Of a stretch of 64,000 nucleotides of DNA, positions 25,988-37,174 are shown piece after piece. The DNA comes from Parietaria judaica (taxonomy: Eukaryota; Streptophyta; Magnoliopsida; Rosales; Urticaceae), in NCBI GenBank assembly GCA_954871525.1, contig OX940864.1, positions 16,052,001 to 16,116,000 of the forward strand. The letters are read 5' to 3'. The stretch's first letter is position 1. Every line of letters starts with the position of its first letter. The notes below the pieces were generated by a model. It did not search any database, was not told the origin of the DNA, and was given only the letters and a program-made list of their open reading frames with translations. Both the position numbers and the translations under genes were made by a program.

Positions 25988-26520
25988 GAGGGTTCGATTT
26001 ACCGTCGATTATCGTCGATAATCGGTCTTACCGATGGTCATCGGTAAATAATCCACTCCAGTAGTTGCCGTTTTAGTAATTTATCGACGATAATCGCGAC
26101 AACCGATAAATCCTTCTCCAATCGATTATCGAAAAACGCAGTGTAAAAAAGAGGGACTTTTCGATTATCTACCTATTATCTATCTATTATGTGTTTGAGT
26201 TTTTAGACTATGTGTTTGATAGTTTAGACATTTGTGAGACTATGTTTTATTAGTGTTTTAGATTTGAGACTTGTGATGGAATTATATGTGTGTATGACTT
26301 TATTTACGTATTTTTGTGGTATGATATTATAAAAATATTTTGTAAGTTTTCCGTCGAAAAGTATCGATAAGTGTCGATAATCCGTCGATAATCTTCGAAA
26401 AGTATCGGTAATCGGTAAGCTACAGTATAATAAGTTTTCCGTCGATAATCCGGTAAGTTATCGATTAATCCAACGATAATGGCAAGCGATTTATCGGTTA
26501 TCTCGGTAAGTTGAACCTTG
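25988..26520. mobile_element. Short hAT deletion derivative, 533 bp
   Basis: It is flanked by perfect 8-bp duplications GTTAAAAG (25980-25987 and 26521-26528). The ends (GAGGGTTCGATTTACCG and, inverted, CAAGGTTCAACTTACCG) and most of the right half match the element at 11569-13821, including the TATGTGTTTGAGTTTTTA stretch. It has no coding capacity. Confidence 0.88.
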
Positions 26521-26809
26521 GTTAAAAGAACCCATCGCATAATACTTTTTTTGTATATTTTTGCCGTGATAAAAAAGAATGAGAAAATAAATTATATTCT
26601 AAGTAATATGTGAGTTTTGCAGCAATTATTACTTTTATTAATAAACGTTGAAGTTTAAGGTTTATATTTTTCGTTTTTATTAAGTATTTCTTGTATAAAT
26701 AAAAATTTAAGAGTTAGCAACAGAAAAGAAAAAAAAAAAACAAAGAACTAACAAAATCGAAAGTTCTCTGTCCTACATATATCATCGTTAACAAAGGAAT
26801 CGATGAAAT

Positions 26810-27200
26810 CGAGTTGAGAAGCTCACCAATTATAACCCGAACATTGAGCATAAAAACTAGCCAATGCATATGCCGTTCTATTATCCTCTATAAATATGGC
26901 TTATCTTAAACTGAATAGACTCTAGCAAATGAAGCTCGTAACTTCCAAGGAACTACCTGTGATTTTTTCTAGCAAAGTTGAACAACGAATCTACAATCAC
27001 AGTCTAGCCATACATTCTCACAATGAAATTCCTTAGCATTTTCAATAGCAAATTTAATAATAAGCACTTCAACGTCAAAAGCAAAACCAAAGTCGATAAG
27101 CACGAAAAGCGAACGAGCCATAAAAAAAAAAACTCTCCAGGTTCTAAAATACCTAGCCCCCGCCACAACTGGAGTACCATGAGAATAGCAATCAAATTTG
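26810..27200 (-). pseudogene. Ribonuclease H-like fragment (LINE-type RVT_3), degenerate
   Basis: On the minus strand, FDVEVLIIKFAIENAKEFHCENVWLDCDC with FVVQL following resembles the RNase H-like domain of plant non-LTR retroelements and their domesticated fragments (ENVWLxCD..VVxL). The downstream part (VPWKLR) continues the resemblance after a stop. Too short and broken to function; assignment is tentative. Confidence 0.4.
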
Positions 27201-27894
27201 CATATATAAACTTTTATTAATACTATTATTTACAAAAATACATATTGATTAACCCGTAAAAATATTTGATCGTGACAATATATTAAAAGCTTATGAAAAC
27301 TCTATTGCTACACTGATAGCCTATCGATATACACATAAGATTAGATCATGGGACAATTATTGATTTTCGAATTCGTAAACATTGATTAATACTTAAAACA
27401 TAAACCCTTAAGCCATATACACATTGAAGATATTCCCGAAAAGCCCTTAGCCCAAACTCATTTCTAATATGATTATTTTATAATTAAAATTGTCTAATAG
27501 CTAGTGGGCCATAGGCCTAGACTTTGGGTCCATTAACAATAATGTGCCCCAAGAGTAGTTAGTATGTAGTACTAGTAACCATCAAACAGTTGCAAGCCCA
27601 TACATAAAACTATTACACAATTATCATTCAGTATCTAAAACATTTTGGTATAAAGTAAACACTATGACACAATATCATTCATTTTTGAATAATCAAGAGC
27701 AAATAATTATTACATAGAAAAAACATATAGCCTTTTATTGAAACCTAATTTTCTCGACAGAACTTTCAAAGTTTTTCTCTTATTCGATCTTTAATAATGA
27801 TATGTTAGAAATATATGATAATTATGGATCAAGAAGATATCATTGAATATTTCTATTAAATTCCATAACTTAATTAGAAAATACTATTTGATCT

Positions 27895-28194
27895 ATACAC
27901 ATTGGGCCGCCCAACCCAATGCATCCGGCCCAACCCCAACTCAATGTGTGTAAAAAAGCTTGGTCGGGTCTTAATTGGGCCGGCCCAATTAATTATTAAT
28001 AAAAAAACTTGGTTGGGTCGATTGGGCTGGCCCAACTCCAACTCAACTATTTATTGGAGTTAGACCCAACCAAATTCGATATATATTGGGTTAACTGGCT
28101 GTCTGGGTTGAGTTAGATTGGTGTTGAGTTCAATTGGGTTGGGTTGAACGGTTCAATTAAGTTGAGTTTTTTTTTTTTTTTTTTTTTGCACACC
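27895..28194. mobile_element. hAT-like non-autonomous element, GGGTTGG type
   Basis: Clusters of CCCAACCCAA / GGGTTGGGTT and GGCCGGCCCAA words end at TTTTTTGCACACCCTTA (28178-28194), which inverted is the hAT-like terminus TAAGGGTGTGCAAAA. A matching left terminus and 8-bp duplication were not found. The fragment at about 60975-61632 is of the same kind. Confidence 0.5.
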
Positions 28195-28556
28195 CTTAAT
28201 TTCTAGTATTAAATTTGGTTTTAATATTGGTTATAAGTCGGATGTGGATCTAAAGCCCGGATTTATACCAAAACCCGGAAGATTTTTAGAAACGAGGTTT
28301 GGGTTTGATATATCAAAAACTTGAAATTAATTTGGGTCCGAATTCTCGGTTTTAGACTTGGCCCTAGATGTAACACCACTTAGATATTAGATTGAGAGAA
28401 AGGACTTGGAAAAACCAAGGAAACAAATTAAATATTGTTGAAAAATTAAATTCATTACGAGATCAACGTAGTCGTGCATGTGTTGAAATTGAACAAGGAA
28501 GAATTCATTTAAAATTAATAGAAAATATCTCAAACACCAACTCATAGATAGATCAA

Positions 28557-28558
<2 letters not shown>

Positions 28559-28592
<34 letters not shown>
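28559..28592. repeat. (AT)n microsatellite
   Basis: A pure AT run of about 34 bp. Confidence 0.9.
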
Positions 28593-28594
<2 letters not shown>

Positions 28595-28906
28595 AGACAA
28601 TATCACATCAACTGTGGAGTATTGTAATTGTGATAGTCGACATACATGCACATTTCATGAGTCATGCTCCTTAGTTATGCCTCCACTAATCTTCATTATA
28701 TCTTTTGCTTAGTTTACTTTTATGTAAATTATTGATTAATAACAAATGCTCCTTAGTTATGTCTCTCACAAAGGTTGACATTTGCAACGAGCTAACGACC
28801 CATTTTTTGTCATTAAGGTGTCACATTATAATTAAAAAAAAATCTCCGGTATTCCAATTTGGACTCTCACTAGTATAAAGTGAGTATTTAATTTGTTACT
28901 AAAGAG

Positions 28907-29366
28907 CAGGGCCGCCTTTAGGTCTAGGTGAGCAAGGCCCGCGCTTAGGGCCCATTAAATTTCTATAAGTTTATAAGTGGTAAAGAGACCCTAAATTTAG
29001 TAAAATTAACACCAACACACTTTTGGAGGCGAGTAATGACACTTTTTAAAAAATCGCGCAAAAACTGTACGAGTTCAGTTCCCACGGAAGCCACTTTTTC
29101 GCCCCAACATCTTTTCTTTTACTATTATCTTTTAACATTTAATTTTTCGTAAAATTATCACCATATCTCAAGTAGTAAATATTTATAAATGTCTTTTTAC
29201 TATATGTAAAATGTTTATGTTTTCATTTTTTTAGAATTAATTTCAACTAAAATTATTATTGCAGAGCTTCCTATGCTAATAAGTATAAATCAGTTTTATT
29301 TCTCTAGGACCAAAAAAAAAAAAAAAAAATCCGCCTAGAGCCCTTATATTCTGAAGGTGGGCTCTG
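28907..29366. mobile_element. Non-autonomous hAT-like element, 460 bp
   Basis: Ends are CAGGGCCGCCTTTAGG and, inverted, CAGAGCCCACCTTCAG. The flanks CTAAAGAG (28899-28906) and CTAAAAAG (29367-29374) match at 7 of 8 positions. The interior has GGCCC words and a poly(A) run. No coding capacity. Confidence 0.7.
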
Positions 29367-29437
29367 CTAAAAAGTTCAAATGCGATCTTATTGAAAGAAG
29401 TTAAAAAAACTTTAGGATACAATATGTATTAATTTAA

Positions 29438-29575
29438 GCATATTTTAAACATTTTCATCTATTTTAATAGTTTCGGACCATTTGTGATATTAAATCACAA
29501 TTCACAATAATGAATGTACATATTTTAAACATTTTCATCTATTTTAAATCTTTCTGACCATTTGCGATACTAAAT
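29438..29575. repeat. Tandem duplication of about 80 bp
   Basis: CATATTTTAAACATTTTCAT followed by CTATTTTAA and GACCATTTG occurs at about 29438 and again at about 29519 in direct orientation. Confidence 0.7.
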
Positions 29576-30412
29576 CATTTTAAATGATTATTTCTATGAA
29601 TAAGTTTATTATAAGTTTAAACAATAACAATTATATCTTATTAAACATCCTACTTTTCTTATATAGTAATAATTAGGGCTCACGTAAGTACGAGTAAATA
29701 TTAAATTTGTGTGTTTTGACTTCGTGAATAACATGTTGCGACTTGCTTATACATATTTTTGCTTTTTACACGTGGAACTGCGTTGCACGAACTATACATG
29801 CTTTTTCTAGTATATATTGAATATGTATATACACATAATTGTAATATTCGTATAACGGATTTCATCAGTGACGTAAGCAAGATAGGGCTCCGTATTCAAG
29901 CACGTAGTTTTCCTAAATCTATATCATCAATGACGTACAAGGCCATAGAGAATCCTATAAATAAGAAATATTATGGCATAAGTATCTAATTTTATTCTAA
30001 ATGTGTTTACATATATAATTTTAATCCTTTTTAGCGATAATTATCTATGTCAGTACTTGATGCTGTGTACTTGACTACTTGTATTTGAGATAGAATTTCC
30101 ATTTCAAATGAGATTAGTGTAGGTTAATGTTGTGAATATGGGGCTCGAAATGTGGAGTTTCGTATTCTTTTTTAATATATATCAAGGTTGTAATTCGGGT
30201 TCCAAATAACAAGATCTAGGATTCTAGTTCAGATTCTCCTTAAAGTTTTTGTTTTGCTTTATTTTCGTTGATTTTTTAGTCATAAAGATATATAATTTGG
30301 ATTGTTACTTGATCGGTATATAAATTATAAATATAAAAAAATATCAGAGGTAATATTACCGTTATTTACTCGAATTTTAATTACAAAAAACTATTTTATA
30401 GCACGTCGATTC

Positions 30413-30456
<44 letters not shown>

Positions 30457-32557
30457 GTTAAGAGTCCAGAAATCGATAACCGCTCGACAAGCTAATTTTA
30501 TGGATATATTGATAATTGACGAGGACACTAATCAATTTTTTTAAAATCGAGAATGAAATTTATAAATAGTTGTGATGTGAATAGTAAAATCAAATACATA
30601 ATTTATAAATAAACTTAACTAGAAAAAATATGAAACTTTGGGATTTCAAAGATTTATTTAGCGTTTAGAGTTTTTATAGAATGTTTAATAAATTTAATCT
30701 AATTAAAATATTTAAAAATAAAAAGTCATAGAGTTTATTGGTTTGTATGATTTTTTTTTTAAATTATCAAAAAAATATTCTTGTAAAACAAAGATTTTTT
30801 TAAAATATTTGTAGTTAAATGAAAATTTCGTACCATTTTATGCTGACATAATGAGTTTTTTGTGTTGTTGTTGCGAGTATAACATGATTTCTAAACCCGG
30901 AAATATATACATGTACATACTACTTTTCTTACCATTTTGCTTTCATATTAAAGATATGCATGAAGTGGTATATGGATTAAGAAATAGTAGTCACAAAAGA
31001 AAAAAAGAGAAGAGTTTGTCTACTATAAAAATGGAATTAAGACCTTCAATTGCGAACATCATGGTCCCATACCATTACCAGTACACATTTTTATTTATAT
31101 GGTCACTTGACACCTGTCATGGTCACCTACTCACCTTATATAAAAATATATATATAAAAAATAAGATACCAACCTAACTGATCTTATTAAATGCTACTTT
31201 TTATTTCCTAATTATGTCATTGCTAATATTATATTCCAATTGGCGTATCTTTTCTTATTCACGAAAACTTCAATTTGCTATCATTGTTCTTGGCCTTTAG
31301 AATGAGTCGTGCTATGTGACGTCAGTATAACAATTATATAATGTATATTATACTTATTATTTAATAAGTGTCGATCGAACATGTAAAATTATTATTGTCG
31401 TCCAATTAAGTCTAAGTCCATATTAGTAAAGATTTATTAAAATCGCTTAAATAAACTATTTTAGCCTAACTCTATATCATCATATACATAGGCGGAACGG
31501 GTATTTAATCTTTGGGGGGCTCGTTTGATATGTTAGTGTAAATAAAGAGGATTAATTTGTAAAGTTTTTAAAATTAACACTAAAAAAATGCAAAAATAAA
31601 TAATCTTAAGGGGGTTCTAACCCCACTATGATAACACATAGTTCCGCCTATAATCATATTACAATACTCAGTCGACAAAGAATAATTTGTGATAATATTA
31701 TAAAGTATATGATATACGATACTCAGTCGAGCATACTATATCATATATAGTAGTAATAAGAGTTGTGATATGCATGCAAAACGACTGATCTATTTAGACA
31801 CATAAAAAGGACAAGCAATGTACTATCACGTGGTTCATAAAAAAAAATATGTTTAGAAGACTATTGTTATAGAGGTACATTCTAGTGAAATATTGTGACA
31901 CATAACCCAAAAATAATTAACAAAATCCATAATAAACGTGACGTTCATGACTTTTGAATCAGTTCCTATACTAATTATGCCTAATAGCTAATGATAATAT
32001 ACGAGAAGAAAAAAGAATGAGATTAAGATAACATTGGATGAATTTTAAGAGTCGTGTTTGGGAGCTTTTATTTTCTTCCTAGTTTAAATTAATAATTTGG
32101 GTGTAGGAAAATCAAATTCTTTGTATTCTCCATATTTTAATATTTTTCACATCTGTTCGATTGTTTTAGTTTCCACATTTACGTTTTTGGATTTTTTTGC
32201 TATCACGTTTTTGAAAGCAAGTAACATATAATGATTATCAAATAACGCTATTTCATTTGACTTCTTATCATTTTAATAGTAACCAAATTATACTTTCAAA
32301 TTTTTGGATCTAAAGAATCATTAAGAAGTGTGGCCGAGTCTTGCAAAATAGAGCAATAAAATTAGTTAACTAGTGATAATTGATCAATATTATCGTCACC
32401 AGTGTATTAGCTAAATTAATACATTCTAGAAATTTGCCTTCCAACATATTTCGCTCGTGTTTAAATAATTTAAAATATTATAAAAAAAAAACAATATATA
32501 CATATATAATATACATATTAATCAAAACCTAGTTGAGAATTGAGATAATATAATTAG
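29576..32557. other. AT-rich spacer, no gene seen
   Basis: It contains a 37-bp AT microsatellite (30416-30452) and a short unit at about 31490-31655 bounded by ATAGGCGGAAC and its inverse GTTCCGCCTAT, probably a MITE fragment. Open frames near 29759 and 30851 have no recognisable motif or coding bias. Confidence 0.5.
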
Positions 32558-33140
32558 CAGAGTCGTGCCTGAGGGGAGGCGGAGTAGGCGCCTGCCTTTA
32601 GTAAAAAAAAAATCATAAATTTACGGGCCCCCATAAATCAAATTTAAGGGCCCCAAGATGATTTAAATTAATTTTTTTATATATTAAAATCACTTGAATT
32701 AAATTTAAAGGCACCAAAAAAATATAATCAAAACTACTTAACTTTAATATTTGGACCCCTAATTCCCATATTATTAGGGCCTCTATTTTTTTTTAATAAA
32801 AATCACTTAACTATAATATTTAAGCACCCAATTCCCAAATTAATTAGGGCCCCTTAGTCCCATTTTACTCTATATATAATTTCCTCACATCATTTATTCC
32901 CTAAAACTGCTAAGAAAAAAGCACGGTCGAGAAACTTGATTATGCATAGTTGATTATTACTTTTGCTTTTAAAACTGCTAGATGTGTCTTATTTGAATGA
33001 GAATTTATTTATATATAAATATTTGTGTACAATTTTACATCAAAATTGAATTTTGCATCAAAATTGAATTTTGCAATTACGGTAGGGGGCCCTGAAAACT
33101 TTCCTCGCCTAGGGTCCCAAAAATCTCCGGCACCGCCCTG
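32558..33140. mobile_element. hAT-like fragment(s) of the CAGRGYCG family
   Basis: The left border is CAGAGTCGTGCCTGAGG; the right border, inverted, is CAGGGCGGTGCCGGAGA. The interior has many GGGCCCC words. The 8-bp flanks do not match, and the middle looks unrelated, so this may be two separate half-elements. Confidence 0.45.
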
Positions 33141-33376
33141 CACGTATATTTGCAATATAAAAAAGTATAATTTGTTATCGATATGAAAATAATATAAAAG
33201 CATTATATTTATAAATTAGCGAATCAAATCAATAGACTTAGATAAGAGCTACTAGTAAACGTTTATATATTAAAGGACTAGTCATATTGCGGTTTCTTAT
33301 ATTAATTTAGATGACAAAAACAAAAATAAATGTAACACAAATATCCCTAAATATTTTATATCACCTTTCTCTTTCC

Positions 33377-33484
33377 CACGTGGGGGTCCAAACAAGAACG
33401 AGCATTCTCCACGTGTGCAAATATAAAATACGGCACAATTTGTTCGCACGTTTTAAACCACGTTTGAGACTAATTCCGCACGTG
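33377..33484 (+). promoter_or_regulatory. Three G-boxes upstream of the DREB-like gene
   Basis: CACGTG occurs at 33377-33382, 33410-33415 and 33479-33484, within 110 bp and about 170-270 bp before the ATG. The first lies in CCCACGTGGG, the others in CCACGTGT and GCACGTGAC, which fit the core of ABA-response elements and bZIP/bHLH sites. This suggests stress or light control, but no expression data are available here. Confidence 0.6.
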
Positions 33485-33563
33485 ACAGAATTCAAAAACT
33501 ATAGTTTTGCTTGTTCTCCTTTTATCAAACCGATTCACAATTCTCCGCAACAAATTACACTAA

Positions 33564-33575
33564 CATATATATATA

Positions 33576-33608
<33 letters not shown>
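33564..33608. repeat. AT microsatellite in the DREB leader or core promoter
   Basis: An AT run of about 45 bp with one phase break, ending about 40 bp upstream of the ATG. Tracts of TATATA here could also serve as the TATA region. Confidence 0.85.
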
Positions 33609-33649
33609 CATACATACAAACGCACAAAAAGACTATAATTGTTGGAATC

Positions 33650-34207
33650 ATGAATCCCATTATCATTGAGGCTTCTTCTCCGTCGCCGAGATCATCGACA
33701 ATAACAAACCCTAGCGAGATCGCCGGAAGCAACGGCGGGGAGTCATTCTCGGCGACGAAGAAGCGAAAGTCGGGCCGGAAGAAGTTCCGGGAGACGCGTC
33801 ACCCTGTGTACCGGGGCGTCCGGCAGAGGAAAGGCAAGTGGGTGTGCGAGCTCCGGCAGCCCCATGACAAAAAGGCGCGCCTCTGGCTCGGGACCTACGC
33901 GTCGCCGGACATGGCCGCACGGGCCTACGACGCGGCTGCGCGTATGCTGAAAGGACAGTCGGCGCTTCTCAATTTCCCGGATCCAGTTCCGGGTGAGGAA
34001 GAGGCGCCAGAGCCGGGAGGGGGTGGTTCGGGAAATCACAATTACGTGGACGAGGACGAGCTGTTCAACATGCCGGGGCTGATCGATAGCTTGGCGGAGG
34101 GGCTGATCATCACTCCGCCGGCATTGCAGAGAGGGTTCAGTTGGGACAATTGCTATAATCAACATTTTGATCATGGTGATCAGGAATTCTATCTCTGGAG
34201 TGACTGA
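33650..34207 (+). CDS. DREB/CBF-like AP2/ERF transcription factor, intronless
   Basis: The 185-residue protein has a single AP2 domain at about residues 53-110 ([45 protein letters not shown]). Directly before it is [15 protein letters not shown], which matches the CBF/DREB1 signature preceding the AP2 domain. The C-terminus is acidic and ends YLWSD, close to the LWSY box of CBF proteins. The DSAWR signature that follows the domain in true CBFs is not present, and the residue equivalent to Glu19 of the AP2 domain is Gln; Val14 is kept. It should bind DRE/CRT (RCCGAC) sites in the nucleus and act in cold or drought responses, though the exact clade (DREB1 versus a sister ERF subgroup) is uncertain. 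The frame is open further upstream, but the first good ATG is at 33650. Base composition is GC-rich compared with the flanks. Confidence 0.9.
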   Translation: MNPIIIEASSPSPRSSTITNPSEIAGSNGGESFSATKKRKSGRKKFRETRHPVYRGVRQRKGKWVCELRQPHDKKARLWLGTYASPDMAARAYDAAARMLKGQSALLNFPDPVPGEEEAPEPGGGGSGNHNYVDEDELFNMPGLIDSLAEGLIITPPALQRGFSWDNCYNQHFDHGDQEFYLWSD

Positions 34208-34595
34208 TCATCGTGACAAGTCGATCGGTTGATTGAGTATTTGAACTTGTATATGGTTCGAGGGTTACTGATTTAAAAATTTGAAAAACGTTCACGGTAG
34301 CGAAATTTCAATGTCAGTTTCGTTACGGCTTTATCCTTTTTTGTTTCGAGTGATGATGATTTGTTGAGCATGGTTTCGTGATGTCCGAGCTTGAAAAATA
34401 TATGCTCGGGATGTTTGGGCAGCGTTCTTTACGTTTTTCAAAAAAATATTTTATTTTTAGAAAATAAAAACAATTATAAAACGTGTTCATTTAGTCATTT
34501 TAATTATAAAAAGAAGGTGCTTTCAACTCACAACTCTCAAAAATACATACAAAGGGAATACTCGTGTAAGTATCTAATGTTTGATTTTCGATGAT
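34208..34595. other. 3' flank of the DREB-like gene
   Basis: Probable 3' untranslated region. AT-rich with an ATAAA-like tract; nothing else is recognisable. Confidence 0.4.
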
Positions 34596-34966
34596 GGGCC
34601 CGTTTGGCACAGCTTAATTTTTACAAAAATTGTTTTCAGTTTTAGTTTAAAAAACAAACTGTTTTTGAAAAAAACCGGCAGGTGTTTGGTAAATTGTTTA
34701 TAAAACCATTGTTGCTGGTAACATAAACTGATTTAGCGTTTGGTAAAAAAATTTATTTAGGCTAAAAAGACTAAAATAGACTAAAACCGTATTTTTGTTT
34801 TTAGAAAAAACCAAAAGCTACGAATTCTAGCTTTTACAATTCATGTACAAAAATTCAAAATCGATTTTGTGTTTTTTGGAAAAACAATTTTGCCAAACAC
34901 CTGAAAAGCGGTTAAGTTTATTTTATAAACAAAAACAGGGCTAAATAAGCTGTGCCAAACGCACCC
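34596..34966. mobile_element. MITE, 371 bp
   Basis: The ends are GGGCCCGTTTGGCACAGCTTA and, inverted, GGGTGCGTTTGGCACAGCTTA, a 20-bp inverted repeat with two mismatches. The flanks end GAT (left) and begin GAT (right), a possible 3-bp duplication, which would fit a CACTA or PIF/Harbinger derivative. The interior is AT-rich with repeated GTTTGGTAAA words. Non-coding. Confidence 0.7.
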
Positions 34967-36200
34967 GATATAGACTTAATTTTTTTGTTTTATGATCAAA
35001 AAAATTTTATATCCACAATTCTATTTCTCTAAAAAAAGATCATCTATTTGGTATCGAAGTCCTATTAGTTTCGGATAGAGATTTTTTTTTTCTTCAAAAA
35101 AACTGTTAAAAGTGACACACATCTCAAATATAACGGTACATACATAATTCTGTAAAATAGATTCAAAAAGTGGACAGAATTTAAAAAAAAAAAATAGTGA
35201 ACATTGATAACTTTGATTGTGAATTTTCTTTTTAAAAAATTTATGTCAGTATAAAAATCAAAATATTGAGCATTAATGCTGTTATTATCCTATCTCAAAA
35301 AATGTACTTGTATATTGAGTTTTTATGTAGTTTTATTCATGCGTATATTTGAAATTTTTATGTTGAATTATCTTTACCAGTCTGTTTGATCAGTAGGGTT
35401 CCATAGTCGTTTATGATATGTTGTGGTCTAATGTTAATTACGTGCTTAAACGTAAAGAAACGAGGCCTAAATATGAAGTGGGAATTCGGAACGAGATTTT
35501 TATTTTAATATATTCTAATACCGGTCGTAGTTCTTTTACTCGACAATACCGGCACTGCTTTTATAGAAACTAGTTTTTTCATATTTATGCCAATTCTCAT
35601 TTTATTAGATCAATGAGAACTATAATTTAAATAGTTTAATTGAAAATAATAAAAATTATTTTACTATTTTACGTGCTAAATTAATTTTAGATGAATACCC
35701 ACGATTTTGTTTAGATTCGCTTTTTTCTTTTAATTTTGAATTAAGTATATAGTTCGTGCTTTTTTTGATTAATTGATTATGTAGTTCGAGCTTTTTAAGA
35801 AACACATAAGAATGAAGGACTTCATGATATACGTAAGCCACTGTGGGACATGGGACCCACTCAAATACCTCGTGCAAAGCCACGTAGTTTTGCAAAATAA
35901 TAATTTGAATGAGTTGTCACCAAGCAAGCACACGTGATGACATGGGACATTCAGTAGCAAAACAGAAGACCAAGTCAATGGCCACGTCATCAGTCATCAA
36001 CAAATTTTCAAAGATCAAGTAACAACCCAAAACACCAGTCAACAAATCATGTGCACAATATCTGAGATTCACCTACACGGAATATAAAATTATCTATATA
36101 TGTTAATCGAAAAATAGTGACAGAAGAGATAGAAATCTTGGTCGCTGTTTTATTTCTCATTCAACCATATACATGATTATAATCCTTAATTCAAGGCAAA
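34967..36200. other. AT-rich spacer, no gene seen
   Basis: Low-complexity sequence with short open frames on both strands and no conserved motif. Confidence 0.45.
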
Positions 36201-36299
36201 TATCAATACAAAGTTAATGCTTGATTTATACAAAATATATAAATAATAATAATAGAAGATTCTTGACAGCATATAAATATAGTCTAATAAATAGTTCAA

Positions 36300-37079
36300 C
36301 ACAAAAATCGATCCAAAGAAATCTTCCGCCGGATTCAGTGAGACGTGTATTGGTCAAACGGAGCTTGATGCCTGATTCTTTGTATTTATTAAGGCGAAAA
36401 AATATTTCTACGTTGTTTGCCTCTGTTCCCGTTCTTGATGGCATCCGCCGAGTCCAAAGAAAAGGGGACCGACAACCCTTCCGTGGAAGGCTCAAGAGTC
36501 CGCAATCACACACTTCGTCCCTAAAGAATGGACGTAACTACCACGATGGGCTCAAATAAGTAACATCGATCCCGGACTTAGTTTCTACGGAGAGAAAAAG
36601 AAACATAAACTTATACGAGGGCGGAGGTGGGACCTCCATCGCTCCGAAACTCAACATTAGTCGAGTAAAGTTGGGAACTATGAGAGAAAATAAAGAACGA
36701 AAGTTTTTTTTTTTTTTTTTTGGTTTTTAGAGAGCTTATCGTTACGAAGGGGGCTGGGAGTCCCGTATTCATAGAGGGTGAAAGAGAATTCTTGCTCCGC
36801 CTTAAGGCACGTTTTATGCATTTAGGGCGCACCGCGCGCCCTTTAAGGCATGTTTTTGGGCCGGGAGAAGGTTGATTTTCCTGGGCCGTGTTTTGCTAAC
36901 TTTTCCGCTCCGAGTCCTGTTGTCTTTCCCGGGCACGGGCAGGGTATCGTTGACTTTTTTGGGTTGCAACTGTTGACTTTTTTGAAGTGAGCCCGAGTTG
37001 CCTTAGTAGGCCGTTTCGAGTGTTTTTTTATTTTTTATTTGAACCGTTACTTTTTTAAGCTTTGAAAGATACCTATAAT
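36300..37079. other. GC-richer block, possible retroelement remnant
   Basis: Composition rises here and includes a hairpin-like GGGCGCACCGCGCGCCC (about 36824-36841) and repeated GTTGACTTTTTT words (about 36950-36985). Open frames at 36226-36559 on both strands match nothing I know. LTR-like in texture, but no TG..CA boundary with duplication was found. Confidence 0.35.
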
Positions 37080-37084
37080 ATATG

Positions 37085-37141
37085 TGTCACATGGTTAATT
37101 TTTCGGTTAAATATTTTAACCGAAAAATTAACCCTGTGACA
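37085..37141. repeat. 57-bp hairpin replacing the 5' LTR
   Basis: The sequence starts TGTCACATGGTTAATTTTTC and ends with the inverted form CCGAAAAATTAACCCTGTGACA, one mismatch in the arms. The right half equals the last bases of the 3' LTR (40046-40069); the left half is its inverted copy. Because the 5-bp target duplication lies just outside, the hairpin was present when the element integrated. Confidence 0.88.
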
Positions 37142-37174
37142 AGTGGTATCAGAGCCAAGTTTTTGTCTTCAAGA

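Noticed and set aside
29759..31177. Small genes at 29759-29989 and 30851-31177
   Set aside because: No conserved motif, AT-driven composition and no plausible splice context.
33711..34174. Antisense open frames over the DREB gene
   Set aside because: They are shadows of the GC-rich AP2 coding sequence and have no family resemblance.
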